A stretch of 64,000 nt of DNA from Prostheceraeus crozeri (GCA_907163375.1 CAJQUW010010329.1:372001-436000), one strand, 5' to 3'. Shown: positions 10,266 through 21,600, counted from the first letter of the stretch. Translations and numbers: made by a program. The notes: generated by a model from the sequence alone, not told the origin.

Positions 10266-10891
10266 ATGGTTGATAGTGACGAGAAGCGTTTTGTTGATCG
10301 GATAAGAGCAATCACATTCAGGGAAGCCAACGATGCCGGCCTTCACCACACCCCAGTGGGTTGCTCAACAAATTGAGAGAAGTGAGGAGTTTGCCAAAAT
10401 CAACAGGAGGAAAGATCCTTATGACTGCTGGATGGACAAAGAAGGAATAGGTAGAGGTAGGTGTTTGTTCGCCCTTCCCGTATTGGAGTCTTCATTTACT
10501 TCAGCATCAAGAAAATGATGTGGGTGATCAAAGAAGACGGCGAAACATGGAATAGAGAATATTTTCGTGATGTTACTTGAGTAAAATGTATTTCCGTTTC
10601 TGAGAAGCAAGGAAAACGTAAAGGACGTTGATCAAGCTGCCTCGCTGCATGACAAAGCTCCGTGCTTTGAGGCAATGCGAACACAGATGTTAAGGAATGC
10701 TGAATTTGACTTCTTCGATAACACCGTTTAGCCAGGGAGCTCTCCCTATCTAACCCTGCGAAAATATTGGTGGAATATTGAAGAATAAAGTTGATGCTTT
10801 ACTTCACCGAAATCCTTATCACTTGAAAAAAAAACTGGTACGTACTGCATTAACGAAAATCTTGAAAGACATGGAGAATGACGGCGAGCTA
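10266..10891 (+). pseudogene. Tc1/mariner-type transposase, 5' part (3' end at 26881-26955)
   Basis: The frame opens MVDSDEKRFVDRIRAITFRE. It has a DNA-binding helix near TPQWVAQQIERSEEF, and then, over several frame changes, LHDKAPCFEAM (the HDxAP-type second Asp region), PGSSP and NIGGILKNKVDALLHRNPYH (the third acidic block and its following helix). The last exon-like piece at 26881-26955 reads ENLLNSFPNRLRTVKVSGGG then RTDY-stop, the usual end of these transposases. Several stops and shifts make it dead. The family assignment is by motif style only. Confidence 0.75.
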
Positions 10892-11240
10892 AGTAATGGG
10901 CAAAAGACCGTTCCAGGACAAGACAAAAAATTGGCATTTTTAAAAACGACTAAATTTAAGAATTTTGGTCATTTTTTAAGGTTTTTAAGACCTAAATTCA
11001 TAAATTAAGTCCATTTAAAATGTTATGATTTTTTTCAAAAAAATGGGTATTTTTAAAAACGACTAAATTTAAGAATTTTGATCATTTTTCAGGTTATAAA
11101 GACCTAAATTCATAAATTTAGACGTTTTTAAAAATACCCAATTTTTCAAATTTTTCAAGATATCAAATTTGAGAATTACAATTTTTACCTTGAAAATCAT
11201 GACCGTTCCAGGTCACAACATCATAAAAATTGAGAAGACG
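10892..11240 (+). repeat. Polinton A copy 2, left terminal inverted repeat
   Basis: About 350 bp, complementary to 26530-26880. Landmarks are the end AGTAATGGGCAAAAGACCG, two blocks of GACTAAATTTAAGAATTTTG, and GACCGTTCCAGGTCACAACA at its inner edge. GACCGTTCCAGG occurs twice in each terminal repeat and could be a protein-binding site. Confidence 0.92.
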
Positions 11241-11467
11241 GAATTATTACTTAGACATTCTTCGTTATTGTATTCTCAACATTATTTAAAGTACTAATTG
11301 TGTGAACTAGAAGATCATTGTAACTCATAAACACAAAATTATTCAATGAACACGTACACTGGCTGATGATTGAAGAGAGAGATTGAAGAGAGAAAGAGAG
11401 AGATTTATTGTTCTAGCAACGGAAACATCTAACAGCTTTCAACTAAAATTATTGCGCAATCTCTTGT

Positions 11468-11556
11468 CATTTCAATTTACGCATCGGCAAATTTTAACAG
11501 TTCGATTTACGCATCCGTAAAATTTTGATAGTTCAATCTACCCCTACGTAAATTAT
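11468..11556. repeat. three short TTTACGCATC-type repeats
   Basis: The words ATTTACGCATCGGCAAATTT, ATTTACGCATCCGTAAAATT and a diverged TCTACCCCTACGTAAATTA lie about 37-41 bases apart, each with an ACAGTTC or TAGTTCAA lead. They lie between the left terminal repeat and the first ORF of Polinton A, where an origin or promoter could lie. The surroundings (11241-11797) show nothing else I can name. Confidence 0.6.
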
Positions 11557-11797
11557 TTTCAGAATCAGTTTTGCAAATAGATTTATAAAACTCACAAGCA
11601 TTCACAAAATTCATTTAACGTTTCCTCTCTACGCATGTATTGATTAAAAGTACCTCCCATTGTGAAGTCATGAATAGGTTAAACAGATAAGGGTGCGGTG
11701 AGAATAAAAGCAATTCTTATTGTGTATTCAGAAAACAGTAGAAGGAGTATGTAGATAGTTAGTTTATTTTAATTGATCTCATTCACTTCTATCATTC

Positions 11798-12160
11798 ATG
11801 ATGAGTAAAAATTTGGGTGATCGTATTGAAACGACAAAAGGACAAAACGCAAAAAAGGTGTGCCTGATCAACGAATTTGTAAAGAAGAATCATTTCATAA
11901 ATACTGTGGATCTACAAAAAAGTTTGGAAAACTTTAGTGATATTGATTTTGATGATTTCTTGACGTCGTGTGAAATATCACAGCGAATTTTAAACGAAGT
12001 TAAAGGCGCTGCAGCATTAGAACGCAAGCGAAGAATTTTACAAAAGCAATATATTGTGAAGCGTGAAACGGCGAAAATGAAACGCTCTCTTGATGAACGA
12101 CTTGAAACGGATTATTATAATAAGACAATGAAAACAAGTCAAATTGATTTAAATCTATAA
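11798..12160 (+). CDS. hypothetical helical protein, first gene of Polinton A
   Basis: 120 codons, ATG at 11798 (a second ATG follows at once). It is helical and strongly charged: an acidic centre (SLENFSDIDFDDFLTSCEIS) and a basic C-terminal half (ALERKRRILQKQYIVKRETA), ending SQIDLNL. No domain is recognised. Its place next to the left terminal repeat and ahead of the protease suggests an early or regulatory role, but this is only position-based. Confidence 0.5.
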   Translation: MMSKNLGDRIETTKGQNAKKVCLINEFVKKNHFINTVDLQKSLENFSDIDFDDFLTSCEISQRILNEVKGAAALERKRRILQKQYIVKRETAKMKRSLDERLETDYYNKTMKTSQIDLNL

Positions 12161-12465
12161 CCAGGAACATCATCAACTCAAGATGAAGAGACATCACAAT
12201 TGCATGCCATTCAAGACAAATGATTTTGTGTACAACTACATCTGAAAAGCAAGTAAGCAAGCAGTGATTCAAGAACAATCTAAAACTCAGATTTATTCTA
12301 ATTCATTTTGAGAAGTTCAAGAAAAAAGGAAATCTGTTAAGCAATGTAACTTTTTAATTTAGATTAAATAAATCATTTCAAAATCGAATAAGTAGTAAGG
12401 AAAGTCATCATTATGAGACAGTCTCTTAATCTAGGGGTCCCTATAAGAAATTTTTTTATTATAAA

Positions 12466-12891
12466 ATGACAAGTCTGACTGAGTTCTTAAAAATATATGG
12501 CAAACAAACCACGACAAATTTCGATCTAAAGAAAATCGCAAATCAATTGGGAATAAAGAATTTTCACATATTGATGAGGGATGAATTACAATTCCTAAAA
12601 AATAAGCCAATTACAAATTTTGTAACAAATCTTCACACGTCAGATCAAAAAGGAGTACATTGGTCTGGGGGACAAAGAAATAAAAACGGTTCTAATTTTT
12701 AATTCGACTCATATGGATTGCCTCCAACAAATGAAGTCAAAGAATTACTTGGAAATGGAATTTATAATACATTTCAAATTCAAAATCCAGGAACAACTTA
12801 TTGCGGTCAGTTATGTCTTTATGTTTTATTTAAATTACAGGAAGGAGTACCATTTCTTGATATTATGTTAGAATTGAATAATGATAATTAA
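12466..12891 (+). pseudogene. Polinton adenain-type cysteine protease
   Basis: The maturation protease of the adenovirus/Polinton lineage, which cleaves capsid precursors. Visible are MTSLTEFLKIYG at the start, GVHWSGG (catalytic His region), FDSYGLPP (Asp region) and TYCGQLCLYVLF (catalytic Cys region), in the expected order and spacing. Length matches the family (about 140 residues). It is broken, with about one break. It ends tail-to-tail with the leftward integrase frame, overlapping by a few bases. Confidence 0.85.
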
Positions 12892-14058
12892 AAATCACTT
12901 CTTTGTAATTCGTTTTCATAAAATCTGCCTCTGATTTCATCATTATCTAAATCTCTAGTTTCATAAGTAATCGGATAAGTTTGATTTATTTTACAAACTT
13001 CAAATATCTCTTTAGTCCAATAGCCAACAAAGCCTTTTTCAAATTTTTTCTTATACTTAAATATTCTAACTCTATCTCCAATCTTAAATTTTGGCTTAAG
13101 TTTCTGTAAATTCGGATTACTCTCGTTCGTATAATTATTTTCGAATATTTTCTTCCGTATTAAATCAGGGTCGTCAGAAGCATTCTTTGGAGTTTCTTCA
13201 ATACCTGAATGAATCTTATTGTTATACTCTTCTACAATTCCTGGTAATATCTTCAACCATTTCTGATTTCCCCGCTCAGTAAATTTTTTTAAAATTTTAC
13301 TTTTTAATGATCTATTGAAACGCTCTATCACTACAGCTTTTCCTGCATTTTCAGTTGAATAAACTGAGCCTTGGCGAAGACTTTCGTCTGTTTCAAATAG
13401 TGCCTGAACATTTCCGTTATAAAATTCCGACCCTATATCAACAAACAATTTCCTTGGCTTTCTAAAACTTTCTTGAAAGATTTCTTCAAACGCATATTTA
13501 ACTGACAGACCACTTTTGTTTTTTAAAGGCTTTACCCAAGCGTATCGTGTATATAAATCTATAACGGTCAATGCGTATTTAAAATCAGAATCATTCGGCA
13601 TATTGATTAGATCAGCACTCCTAATATCATCTTTATTGAATACTTTTACTTTCAATAGATATTTCGGCTTTCTATATTCCTTGTGAATTTTGGAGGCGAA
13701 GGTTTCACTTAAACCCTGACCGAATAATGTTTTAGCTTGTAAAGCTTTCTTAACAAACATTCTTTCAATTTTTTCTCTAAAGGTAGGATTTTGAATACTA
13801 CGAGTATCTAATTCCTGAATCATTTTCTTATCAGCTGCATGATGAGATTTTAGGTCATGATTTCGATAAGCTAAATCGTGTCTATAAGCTGCTGCATCAA
13901 CTCTCTTTATTGGTTCTTCACCTGGTTTCGGATTATTATTCTCATCTAGTCTTATATCTAATCGAGTTCCTGGACCGGTATATGAATGACCAGGAAGATG
14001 TTTTTCTTTTGAATATTTACTCCAAATAAATCCAGGAAGTTTTCTAATGTTTTTTGCA
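12888..14058 (-). CDS. Polinton PLA2-like domain continuous with retroviral-type integrase
   Basis: One uninterrupted frame from about 14058 to 12888. Its N-terminal part reads KLPGFIWSKYSKEKHLPGHS, then YTGPGTRL (calcium loop style) and AAAYRHDLAYRNHD (the His-Asp pair of parvovirus-VP1-type phospholipase A2). The C-terminal 250 residues are an rve integrase: DIRSADLINM (first Asp), KLFVDIGSEFYNGNV (second Asp), KAVVIERFNRSLKSK (Glu), then a basic SH3-like tail (FKIGDRVRIFKYKKKF). The first ATG in frame is at 13823, after the PLA2 part, so initiation is unclear. PLA2 helps virions escape membranes; integrase inserts the genome. Confidence 0.82.
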
Positions 14059-14198
14059 TGTCACCTCCAATATGCTGACAATTTGAGGTTTTATGTACTT
14101 TTAAGAGAATTCAATAGATCTAAATTTGAAATTTTTAATTTAATTAAATTTTCGAAATTTGTAGAATACATTTTTAAAGATAAAATAAAATAAATGTC

Positions 14199-14683
14199 TT
14201 ACCTAATCATACTAGGACTTAGATATATTCCAGAACCATCTTTAGTTTCTTTAATTTCAATTAAATCATCAACATTGTGGAGAATATTTTTAAGAACTCG
14301 TTTTCCTTCATCAACTAAATTTAATTTACTAATAAAATTATCTACTATTCCTTCTCCTGTAGCAACTTTCTCTAACTCTTTATTATGACGTTTTTGTTCT
14401 TCTAATGCTGCCTTCTCTGATTTTTTTTATTTACTGCTTGGACATTACCAGCTGTCTCACCTGCAACACTTCCTGCTGCCGCTATGCCACCTATTATTAG
14501 TGGAATTAATGGGAGAATTCCACCATTCTTTTCTTCTTGCAATTTAATATTCTCTATCATTGGTTTACTTATGTGATACTTCTTTTTGTTAATCGTAATA
14601 TTTTTAGGTGTATTTTTATCAATGATGTTACGAAATTTTAATTCAACCGTTTCATTATTATTATTACTTTTCGCTTGGGACAT
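14199..14683 (-). pseudogene. Polinton small membrane-active protein (PY/pX-like)
   Basis: It starts MSQAKSNNNNETVELKFRN, then shows a glycine/alanine-rich hydrophobic segment (GGILPLIPLIIGGIAAAG) at about residues 53-80, a basic alanine-rich stretch and a helical tail ending LSPSMIR. This layout matches the small virion proteins with an amphipathic or transmembrane segment found in adintoviruses and Polintons and compared with adenovirus pX/pVI. Broken, with about one break. It lies between integrase and capsid genes. Confidence 0.65.
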
Positions 14684-14689
14684 TTTTAA

Positions 14690-15071
14690 TAAAAAAATTT
14701 TAAGTTAAGAATTTTTGATCTACTATAGTTATAAAAGAATTTTAATCTATTCTAGTTATGAAAAAATTTTAATCTAAGAAATTTTTAATCTAAGAATTTT
14801 TTTAATCTATTCTAGTTATGAAAAAAAATTATCACTAATTACTAAAAAAAATTTTAATCTAAGAGTTTTTTTAATCTATTGTAGCTATGAAAAAATTTTA
14901 ATCTAGGAATTTTTAATCTATTATAGTTATAAAAAAATTTTAATTAAAGAATTTTTAATCTATTATAGTTATAAAACAATTTTAATCTATTCTACTTATG
15001 AAAAAATGTTATTACTAATTACTAAAAAAATTATTACTAATTACTAAAAATAATTTTATTACTAAAAAAAA
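14690..15071. repeat. AT-rich imperfect repeats TTTTAATCTATTCTAGTTATG
   Basis: Repeated words TTTTAATCTA(T/A)..., TCTATTCTAGTTATGAAAAA and CTAATTACTAAAAAAATT fill the 380 bases between two leftward Polinton genes. No ORF. It may hold the promoter of 14199-14683, but no TATA-like box stands out from the AT background. Confidence 0.75.
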
Positions 15072-15941
15072 TTAATTAATCCTAACCATCTTTCCATTAA
15101 GAATTTCAATGGAATATCTTACATCTTCTAGCAATAAACCATAAGCCATCAATGAAGTTGTGGAATCTTTCTTTTCAATATTAATTGTTGCATCACAACC
15201 ATTTTTAACAATATCTTCAGATTGTGCACTTAAATCGAAACAGAAAACAGGATATAAATGTCTCCAATCTCCAGGAGTTTGGAACTGTGGTTCAACTCCA
15301 AATTCTATACAAAGATTTCGATAAGGATCATATCCTTCCATAAATTGATTATTGGTATCATCGAATCTTAATGGATCAATTGGATATCGGGTTTGATTTA
15401 AAGCAACTTGTAAACTTCGAATTGTATTAATATGAAAAAGATTGTTGTTCTTATCAAAACTTGGAGAATTATTTCTTTGGAAAGTTAGTAATAAATATCT
15501 TGGAGTATTCACAGTTCTAGTAAAATGCCAGTCAACTCCTTGTTCGGAAAAAGTTACAGAACTAGCAGTTCGCTTTAGAACATTTACTGGAATTGGTTTG
15601 TTAGTATTAAAGCTTTTTGCAATAGCTAATTCGACCTCTAAACTAGGAGTAATATGCTTTATCCACCATTCAAGTCTATCAATTTTTAAATATGCCTTTT
15701 TTCCAGTCTTGCCATAAAAGATTAATTCAGTATTTGCTGTACGATGTAATATTTTATCATAATCTAAATATCCGAATAATGGAGACAATGACCAATTTAC
15801 TGTCTGTTTAATTTTCTTGTTAAATTCACGTCTATCTTTATATGCAGTATTGTTTGTTTTATTTAAATGATTTGAAATATTTTCTACATCTTTCGGAATT
15901 CCTGCTGCATCTGTTCCAGCGTGAGCTAAATCATCAACCAT
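15072..15941 (-). CDS. Polinton double-jelly-roll major capsid protein
   Basis: 289 codons, open. The pattern fits the arthropod-type Polinton capsid (DJR-like): RLEWWIKHITPSLEVELAIA, a Trp-rich strand (GVDWHFTRTVNTPRYLLLTF), INTIRSLQVALNQTRYPIDP followed by LRFDDTNNQFMEGYDPYRNL, and a C-terminal jelly-roll end with PVFCFDLSAQSEDIVKNG and MAYGLLLEDVRYSI. The capsid of Polinton B (53808-55085) has a similar FDLTADSDI element near its end. Shorter than many full capsid proteins, but no break is seen inside the frame. Confidence 0.8.
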   Translation of the reverse strand: MVDDLAHAGTDAAGIPKDVENISNHLNKTNNTAYKDRREFNKKIKQTVNWSLSPLFGYLDYDKILHRTANTELIFYGKTGKKAYLKIDRLEWWIKHITPSLEVELAIAKSFNTNKPIPVNVLKRTASSVTFSEQGVDWHFTRTVNTPRYLLLTFQRNNSPSFDKNNNLFHINTIRSLQVALNQTRYPIDPLRFDDTNNQFMEGYDPYRNLCIEFGVEPQFQTPGDWRHLYPVFCFDLSAQSEDIVKNGCDATINIEKKDSTTSLMAYGLLLEDVRYSIEILNGKMVRIN

Positions 15942-15944
15942 TAA

Positions 15945-16117
15945 ATTTTACAAAAAAAATTAATTAAAAAAATTTTACTAAAAAAATGTACTAAAAAAAT
16001 TTTACTAAAAAGATTTTACGAAAAAAATTAGTTAAAATTTTAGTTAAAAAGATTTTACTAAAAAAATTTACTACAAAAAAAAATTTACTAAAAAAATTTA
16101 ATAAAAAAATATATTTT
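15945..16117. repeat. low-complexity TTACTAAAAAAATTT spacer
   Basis: About ten imperfect copies of (T)TTACTAAAAAAATT between two leftward genes. It is non-coding and similar in style to the 14690-15071 spacer. Confidence 0.7.
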
Positions 16118-16568
16118 AGAATTTTGCTAAACCATTACCTCTTATTTCTTCAATTGAACGAACCGTAGGTTCTATGGCTACGCCTGATTTCTTCTCCTGT
16201 TTACTATCAGGTACTATGTTAGCAATTTTGTTTTTTGTTTCCTCTGAAACTTTTTTCAATTTTTTTAGTTCTTTAGAATCATTCTTAAGTTTACGAATAG
16301 TTTTACGAGTTGTTTTAATTCGTTTTGAGACTTAACAGCATTTGATATTGCACTAGCTGTACTACCTATAGCAGCTTCGCTCCTTTTGCAGCAGATGTAA
16401 TCAAATCTTTATTATTTTTAATAACATAAAAATTTTGAATATTCCAGCTCCGCTGTTTACACTACCATCTTCTTTTTGAATAGTTTCTACATTGTTATAA
16501 TGATAAACAGATTTCATAGATGGATCATGTGCAATTTTTTTAAGCAAAATGTTTAAGATTGTGTTCAT
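16118..16568 (-). pseudogene. Polinton small virion-type protein, helical
   Basis: The minus strand begins MNTILNILLKKIAHDPSMKS, continues through an Ala/Ser-rich segment (LITSAAKGAKAAIGSTASAI style) and a lysine-rich coiled coil, and ends EPTVRSIEEIRGNGLAKF. No catalytic motif. It resembles other small basic/hydrophobic Polinton virion proteins. Broken, with about three breaks. Confidence 0.45.
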
Positions 16569-16629
16569 AAATTATAGGCATTTTTTCGGATTAAATTTGA
16601 CTTTTGGGAAAAAATATTTACGTTTATGA

Positions 16630-16998
16630 TTAAGATTTACGTGTGTGAATGGACAACAACTTCGAGATAACTTTATTAATTTTCTGTTGCACTTTATCTA
16701 TTGCGTCAAGCAGCGTGTGATGTATTTTAATTTCTTTTCTATTAACTTGTATTTTCTGCTGATTCATCTTCAACGCCGCTTTAAGAGCATTTAACTTAAT
16801 TTTAAGAACATCTAGCTGATTTTTAACAGCATCTAACTGTTCTTTATTTCCTTTAGCTTTTTCTTGCAAATTTTTCTTTAATTCATTTTCTAAATTGATT
16901 TTCATATTTTTTATTTGTTCAACTTTTTGATTAATTGTTTTTACTTCATTTATTATTCTATTCATCTTTTTCATTTGTTGAGTAATTTTAGAACTCAA
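16630..16998 (-). CDS. coiled-coil protein of Polinton A
   Basis: 122 codons from the first ATG, almost entirely heptad-like coiled coil (KKMNRIINEVKTINQKVEQI onward, with regular I/L/V spacing). The frame stays open upstream to about 17162 with more coiled coil (KLLKEQLENELEKLPERIKK), up to the stop of the fibre-like gene 17170-17502. It may be the shaft or stalk part of the same virion protein as that neighbour, or a separate gene. Confidence 0.5.
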   Translation of the reverse strand: MSSKITQQMKKMNRIINEVKTINQKVEQIKNMKINLENELKKNLQEKAKGNKEQLDAVKNQLDVLKIKLNALKAALKMNQQKIQVNRKEIKIHHTLLDAIDKVQQKINKVISKLLSIHTRKS

Positions 16999-17169
16999 TT
17001 CATCAACACTTTCTTGGAATGTAGCTTGTAACTTATTTAAATTTTTTTTAATTCTTTCGGGAAGTTTTTCTAATTCATTTTCTAATTGTTCTTTTAATAA
17101 TTTTATCTGTTGATTATTTTTAATAACTGCAGATTTTAAATTTATAGAAAGTAATACTAAAATTTTTGA

Positions 17170-17502
17170 TTATTCTGAAATCTTTTTAAAAAGTTTTGCT
17201 ATATCTGTTTCTAGCTCTCTATCCTTTTTATCAAGTTTTAATAATCTTTCGTTTAATGATTTATCATTAAGTTTAAGCAACTTTAAATCATTAATCATTA
17301 TTATATATTTTTCTTTTAAGTCATTGATTTGTGTATCAACATATTGTTTATTTGTCAACTCTGTATTTCGTTGCGGAAGAATAGAAAGATGCAATGGACC
17401 AGATAAAACGTCTCTAGTTTTCATAATATAATTTTCTATTTCTATCTCTGATTCACGATTATTCGGGATATATGCACCTCCACCAACATTTGGTAACAAC
17501 AT
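17170..17502 (-). CDS. fibre-like protein with NKQYVD motif
   Basis: 110 codons. After MLLPNVGGGAYIPNNRESEI it has LSGPLHLSILPQRNTELTNK followed by QYVDTQI. This matches the junction motif of phage and viral tail fibres (LxGxLxLS...P...NKxYVD), which links a beta-rich repeat to a trimeric coiled coil. The rest is coiled coil. It suggests an attachment-fibre role; the link is by motif only. It starts back-to-back with the rightward ORF at 17560. Confidence 0.5.
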   Translation of the reverse strand: MLLPNVGGGAYIPNNRESEIEIENYIMKTRDVLSGPLHLSILPQRNTELTNKQYVDTQINDLKEKYIIMINDLKLLKLNDKSLNERLLKLDKKDRELETDIAKLFKKISE

Positions 17503-17559
17503 TTTTTAACAATAAAAAAGTAATTTTTTTCTCTCACATAAGAAAAAATAAAAATAAAA

Positions 17560-17742
17560 ATGGAAGTGTCTCAAATTTGTCAAGTTTGTAAGATGCGTTT
17601 TTTAAATCAAAAGTTACTATACTCTCATATGAAAAACACACCATGTGGTATACATGTGAATCAATTTCAAAAAAATATTCAACGTAATAATAATATTCAA
17701 CCCATTAGTGCTATAATTAATAAATTATATTTTTTCAGATGA
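17560..17742 (+). CDS. small C2H2 zinc-finger ORF upstream of PolB
   Basis: 60 codons. CQVCKMRFLNQKLLYSHMKN is a C2H2-like finger (C-x2-C-x12-H). Polinton PolB proteins often begin with such fingers, and another lies at the start of the PolB region (around 18650-18720). It could be the detached first finger of PolB or a small regulatory protein. The stop follows shortly after a hydrophobic end. Confidence 0.4.
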   Translation: MEVSQICQVCKMRFLNQKLLYSHMKNTPCGIHVNQFQKNIQRNNNIQPISAIINKLYFFR

Positions 17743-17946
17743 ATTTCAGACATATATTTTTTAATAAATTTTTTTTGATAATTTCTTTTTTGTTAATATA
17801 CTAAAACAAATGATTTTCCACTTTGTTTAAGAAGTTTTAGAGTATTTTTGGCTTTTAATAATTTATGGTGGTTAATTAATAAAGAACATTTAACAGTTTA
17901 TGATTTGAAAACATTACATCAATTGAATCTTCCTCCCTTTATTTAG

Positions 17947-18605
17947 AAAAAAATTTATAAGGTTCATAAAATCTAAAATTTATAAAATCTCAATTTATAA
18001 GTTTCATAAAATCTAAAATTTATAAGATTCATAAAATCAAAAATTTATAAGATTCATAAAATCCAAAATTTATAAGATTCATAAAATCTAAAATTTATAA
18101 GATTCATAAAATCTAAAGTTTATAAGATTCATAAAATCAAAAATTTATAAGATTCATAAAATCTAAAATTTAAAAGATTCATAAAATCTAAAATTTATAA
18201 GATTCATAAAATCTAAAATTTATAAGTTTCATAAAATCTAAAGTTTATAAGATTCATAAAATCTAAAATTTATAAAATCTAAAATTTATAAGATTCATAA
18301 AATCAAAAATTTATAAGATTCATAAAATCTAAAATTTAAAAGATTCATAAAATCTAAAATTTATAAGATTCATAAAATCCAAAATTTATAAGATTCATAA
18401 AATCTAAAATTTATAAGATTCATAAAATCCAAAATTTATAAGATTCATAAAATCTAAAATTTATAAAATCTTTTGAACAGAATCTAAAATTTATCAAATC
18501 TAAAATTTATAAGATTCATAAAATCTAAAATTTTTAGGATATATAAGATCTAAAATTTATAAGATTCATAAAATCTTAAATTTACAAGATTTATAAAATC
18601 TAAAA
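17947..18605. repeat. 23-25 bp minisatellite TTTATAAGATTCATAAAATC
   Basis: About 25 tandem units of the form AAAATCTAAAATTTATAAGATTCAT with single-base variants and a few half-units. It lies between the fibre/zinc-finger ORFs and PolB. 17743-17946 shows no gene. Long AT arrays of this kind may separate divergent transcription units. Confidence 0.95.
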
Positions 18606-18635
18606 CACAAATTTTTTCTTTAAAAAATATAAAAA

Positions 18636-21600
18636 ATGTAAAATACCAAGTTTTATTGTGACTTATGTAAAAAAAGTTGCAAACAAAAAGAAGTTATCAA
18701 TCTCATTTAAAAAGTAAAATTCATTTACAAAATGTAGATCGAGCTGATGAAGGAAATATATTAAAATTAGATAATTATAAAAACTATTTAGAAACATTAG
18801 CTACTGATATGAAAATTAAAAAAATGTTTGATGATTATTCACATTCGGAATATAAAAAAGTTTTTAATAGTGAAGATGAACATGTACCAGATGGAAGATA
18901 TTTATTTAGCGATACTGATGAATTTAACGAAATAGATGAATTTGATGAAGCTGTAACAGATATAAAATATTTATTTGATGAGTCTGTTGAACATAATGAA
19001 ACGGATGAAACTTTTTATGATGTATTAACAAACTTTTTCAAAATATTTAATAAATCTTTCAAATGTTATATGAATGTAGAAGTACTTTATACAAAAAATG
19101 GACTTCATGGAATTCCTGAAGAAATAATACAAGGACATTTTACACAGACACAAGAAATTCATAATGTAAATGATATACAACCCATATTTGAACAAATGAT
19201 ACTGAAATTAAAAAATTGTATAATTGAAGCCCAGTTACGTGAATCTGGCTGGAGATTTGTTAAAATACTATCTAAGAAAATAATAATTGATAAATATAAA
19301 AATAATGCTGGTGGTAGTTATGTTCCTTTACCTTTCTGTTCTCCACAAATAATCAACATAAAAAATGAAGATGATTATTGTTTTCTGTGGAATGTTATAA
19401 CACTACATTTTTTTGATAATGATATTCACATTTACATCCTGCAGAATATCACAAAGAAAGACTAAGTCATTATAATAAAGAAGAATACATAAATGAATTT
19501 GATCTCTCTGATGGTTTAAATGAATTTCCATATGATTATAATAGGTTAATAAAGTTTCATAAAAAGAATAAAAATTTAATAGAAGTAAATGCTTTTGAAT
19601 TATATGTGAAATATGTTTCTATTGGTGATGTTACTCCATTTTACTCAGATTCAAAAAAATTTATTTGAATAATAAAAATTTATGTCAATCAGAAATAGTA
19701 TAAAATGATAGAGGAAATTACATGCATCATAATATTTTTTACCAAGGAAATATAATATGTACTGAAAAATTTGAAATTGTTAAAACATTATCACCAATAA
19801 TGATTAATCATAACAATTATAAAGGACGTAGTTTTAATTATGATTATGATTCCAATTATTCATCTTTATCTTCAGAATATCAACAAAAATTACAAAATTT
19901 AAATAAAATTTTACAAAAATGTAAAACAGATTATCAACAACAATCAAAAATGTTACTACAAGAATATACACAGAAATATAAAAATAAGATAGAAACGATT
20001 CAAGAATTAAATGAAGACAATCAAAAAATAAATGAATGTTTTAAAAAATGCCAACAACAGTATAAGGAACAAATAAAGAGTATGAAGAGTATGAATAAAG
20101 AGAAATAAAGAGTATGAACAACAGTTAGAAATATTAAATCAAAATTATCATCAGTCTACAAAACATCTTACAAGAGATATTGATTCAACACATGAAATAT
20201 ATCAAGATCAATTTGAAAAATTAAAACAAACAAAACAATCAGCGCAAGCGAATATATTATATTATCAGGGTCATTTTATATTGTGTAAAGATGCTTCTAT
20301 ATTTACAAAAACTTCAGATAATGCTAATTTTCCCTGTCTTCAATGTATGACGAGATTTAGAATTTAAGAAGAAATGAATAGACATTTGGAGAATTGCCAA
20401 CAAAATGAAGCAGTTGAAAATACTTTTCCTAAAGATGATTATTTAATATATAATAGACATTATTTGAAAAATAAAGTACCCTTTACTATTTATTGTGATA
20501 TCGAAGCATATAATGTTAACATGACACAAAATTCTGATAATGGTAAATATGAAAAAAGTGCACCTGAACAAAGTTAAGAAAAATATTTATTTGAACAAAA
20601 ACCATTATGTTGGGGAATGTACATTCATTCAAATTATCCTGAATTATTTAAATCAGAATATTATGAATACTATGGTGAAGATAGTTCAGAAATGTTCACA
20701 AAGAAAGTAGAAGACTTACAAAATTATTTTTCACAATTGCTTGAAACAAATATACCAATGCTTCCATTAACGTGTGAAGAAAAATTTAATTTTGTTAATG
20801 AAAAAAATTGTTATTACTGTGGAAAAGAATTGGGTAATCATAAAGTAAAAGATCATGTTCATCTAAATGGATTATATAGAGGTGCAGCACATAATTCTTG
20901 TAATCTTAATGCTAATAAATTTAAATATAACTTTGTTCCTTTATATTTCTACAATGGTTCTAAATATGATTTCCATTTAATAATGAAAGATTTATTTTCA
21001 TCTGAAAAATTACAACAACAACAAATAAATGTACTATGTAAACAAAAAGAAGAATATTTTTCAATGCAATTAGGTTGTATCAGAATTTTAGATGAATTTA
21101 GATTTTTTACTCCTTATTCATTAGATGTTCTGAGAAAAACTATGAAACCTGAACAATGTAAAATATTAAATAAATATAATTTAAAACCTTTAAAAGGAAT
21201 ATGTCCCTACGAATATTTAACTGGAGATTTTAATTCTGTGAATAAAATTATGGAAGAAAAACAACTTCCTCCAATAAATAAATTTAAATCAACATTAAAA
21301 CAATCACAATTATCTGAAGAAGATTATTCAGAAGCTGAAAAAAATTGGAGAGAGTTAAATTATAAAACAATGTATGATTATACAATGAAATATCTTCAGA
21401 TAGATGTATTGATCCTTACTGATCTTTTTGAAGACTTTCGTGACATGTATTTAGAATATTATAGAATAGATCCATGTTATTGTTATTCTACACCAGGTTT
21501 AACATGGTTAGCAGGATTAAAACATACTGGTGTTAACCTTAAATACATATGATAAATTATTATTTTTTGAATCTGGGATTAGAGGTGGTGTTTCATCAGT

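Noticed and set aside
14194-14388. 64-codon plus-strand ORF
   Set aside because: Antisense to the C-terminal part of the Polinton small membrane-active protein, which reads meaningfully on the minus strand.
17947-18605. Minisatellite considered as a CRISPR or telomere-like array
   Set aside because: Units are head-to-tail with no spacers and do not match telomere repeats.
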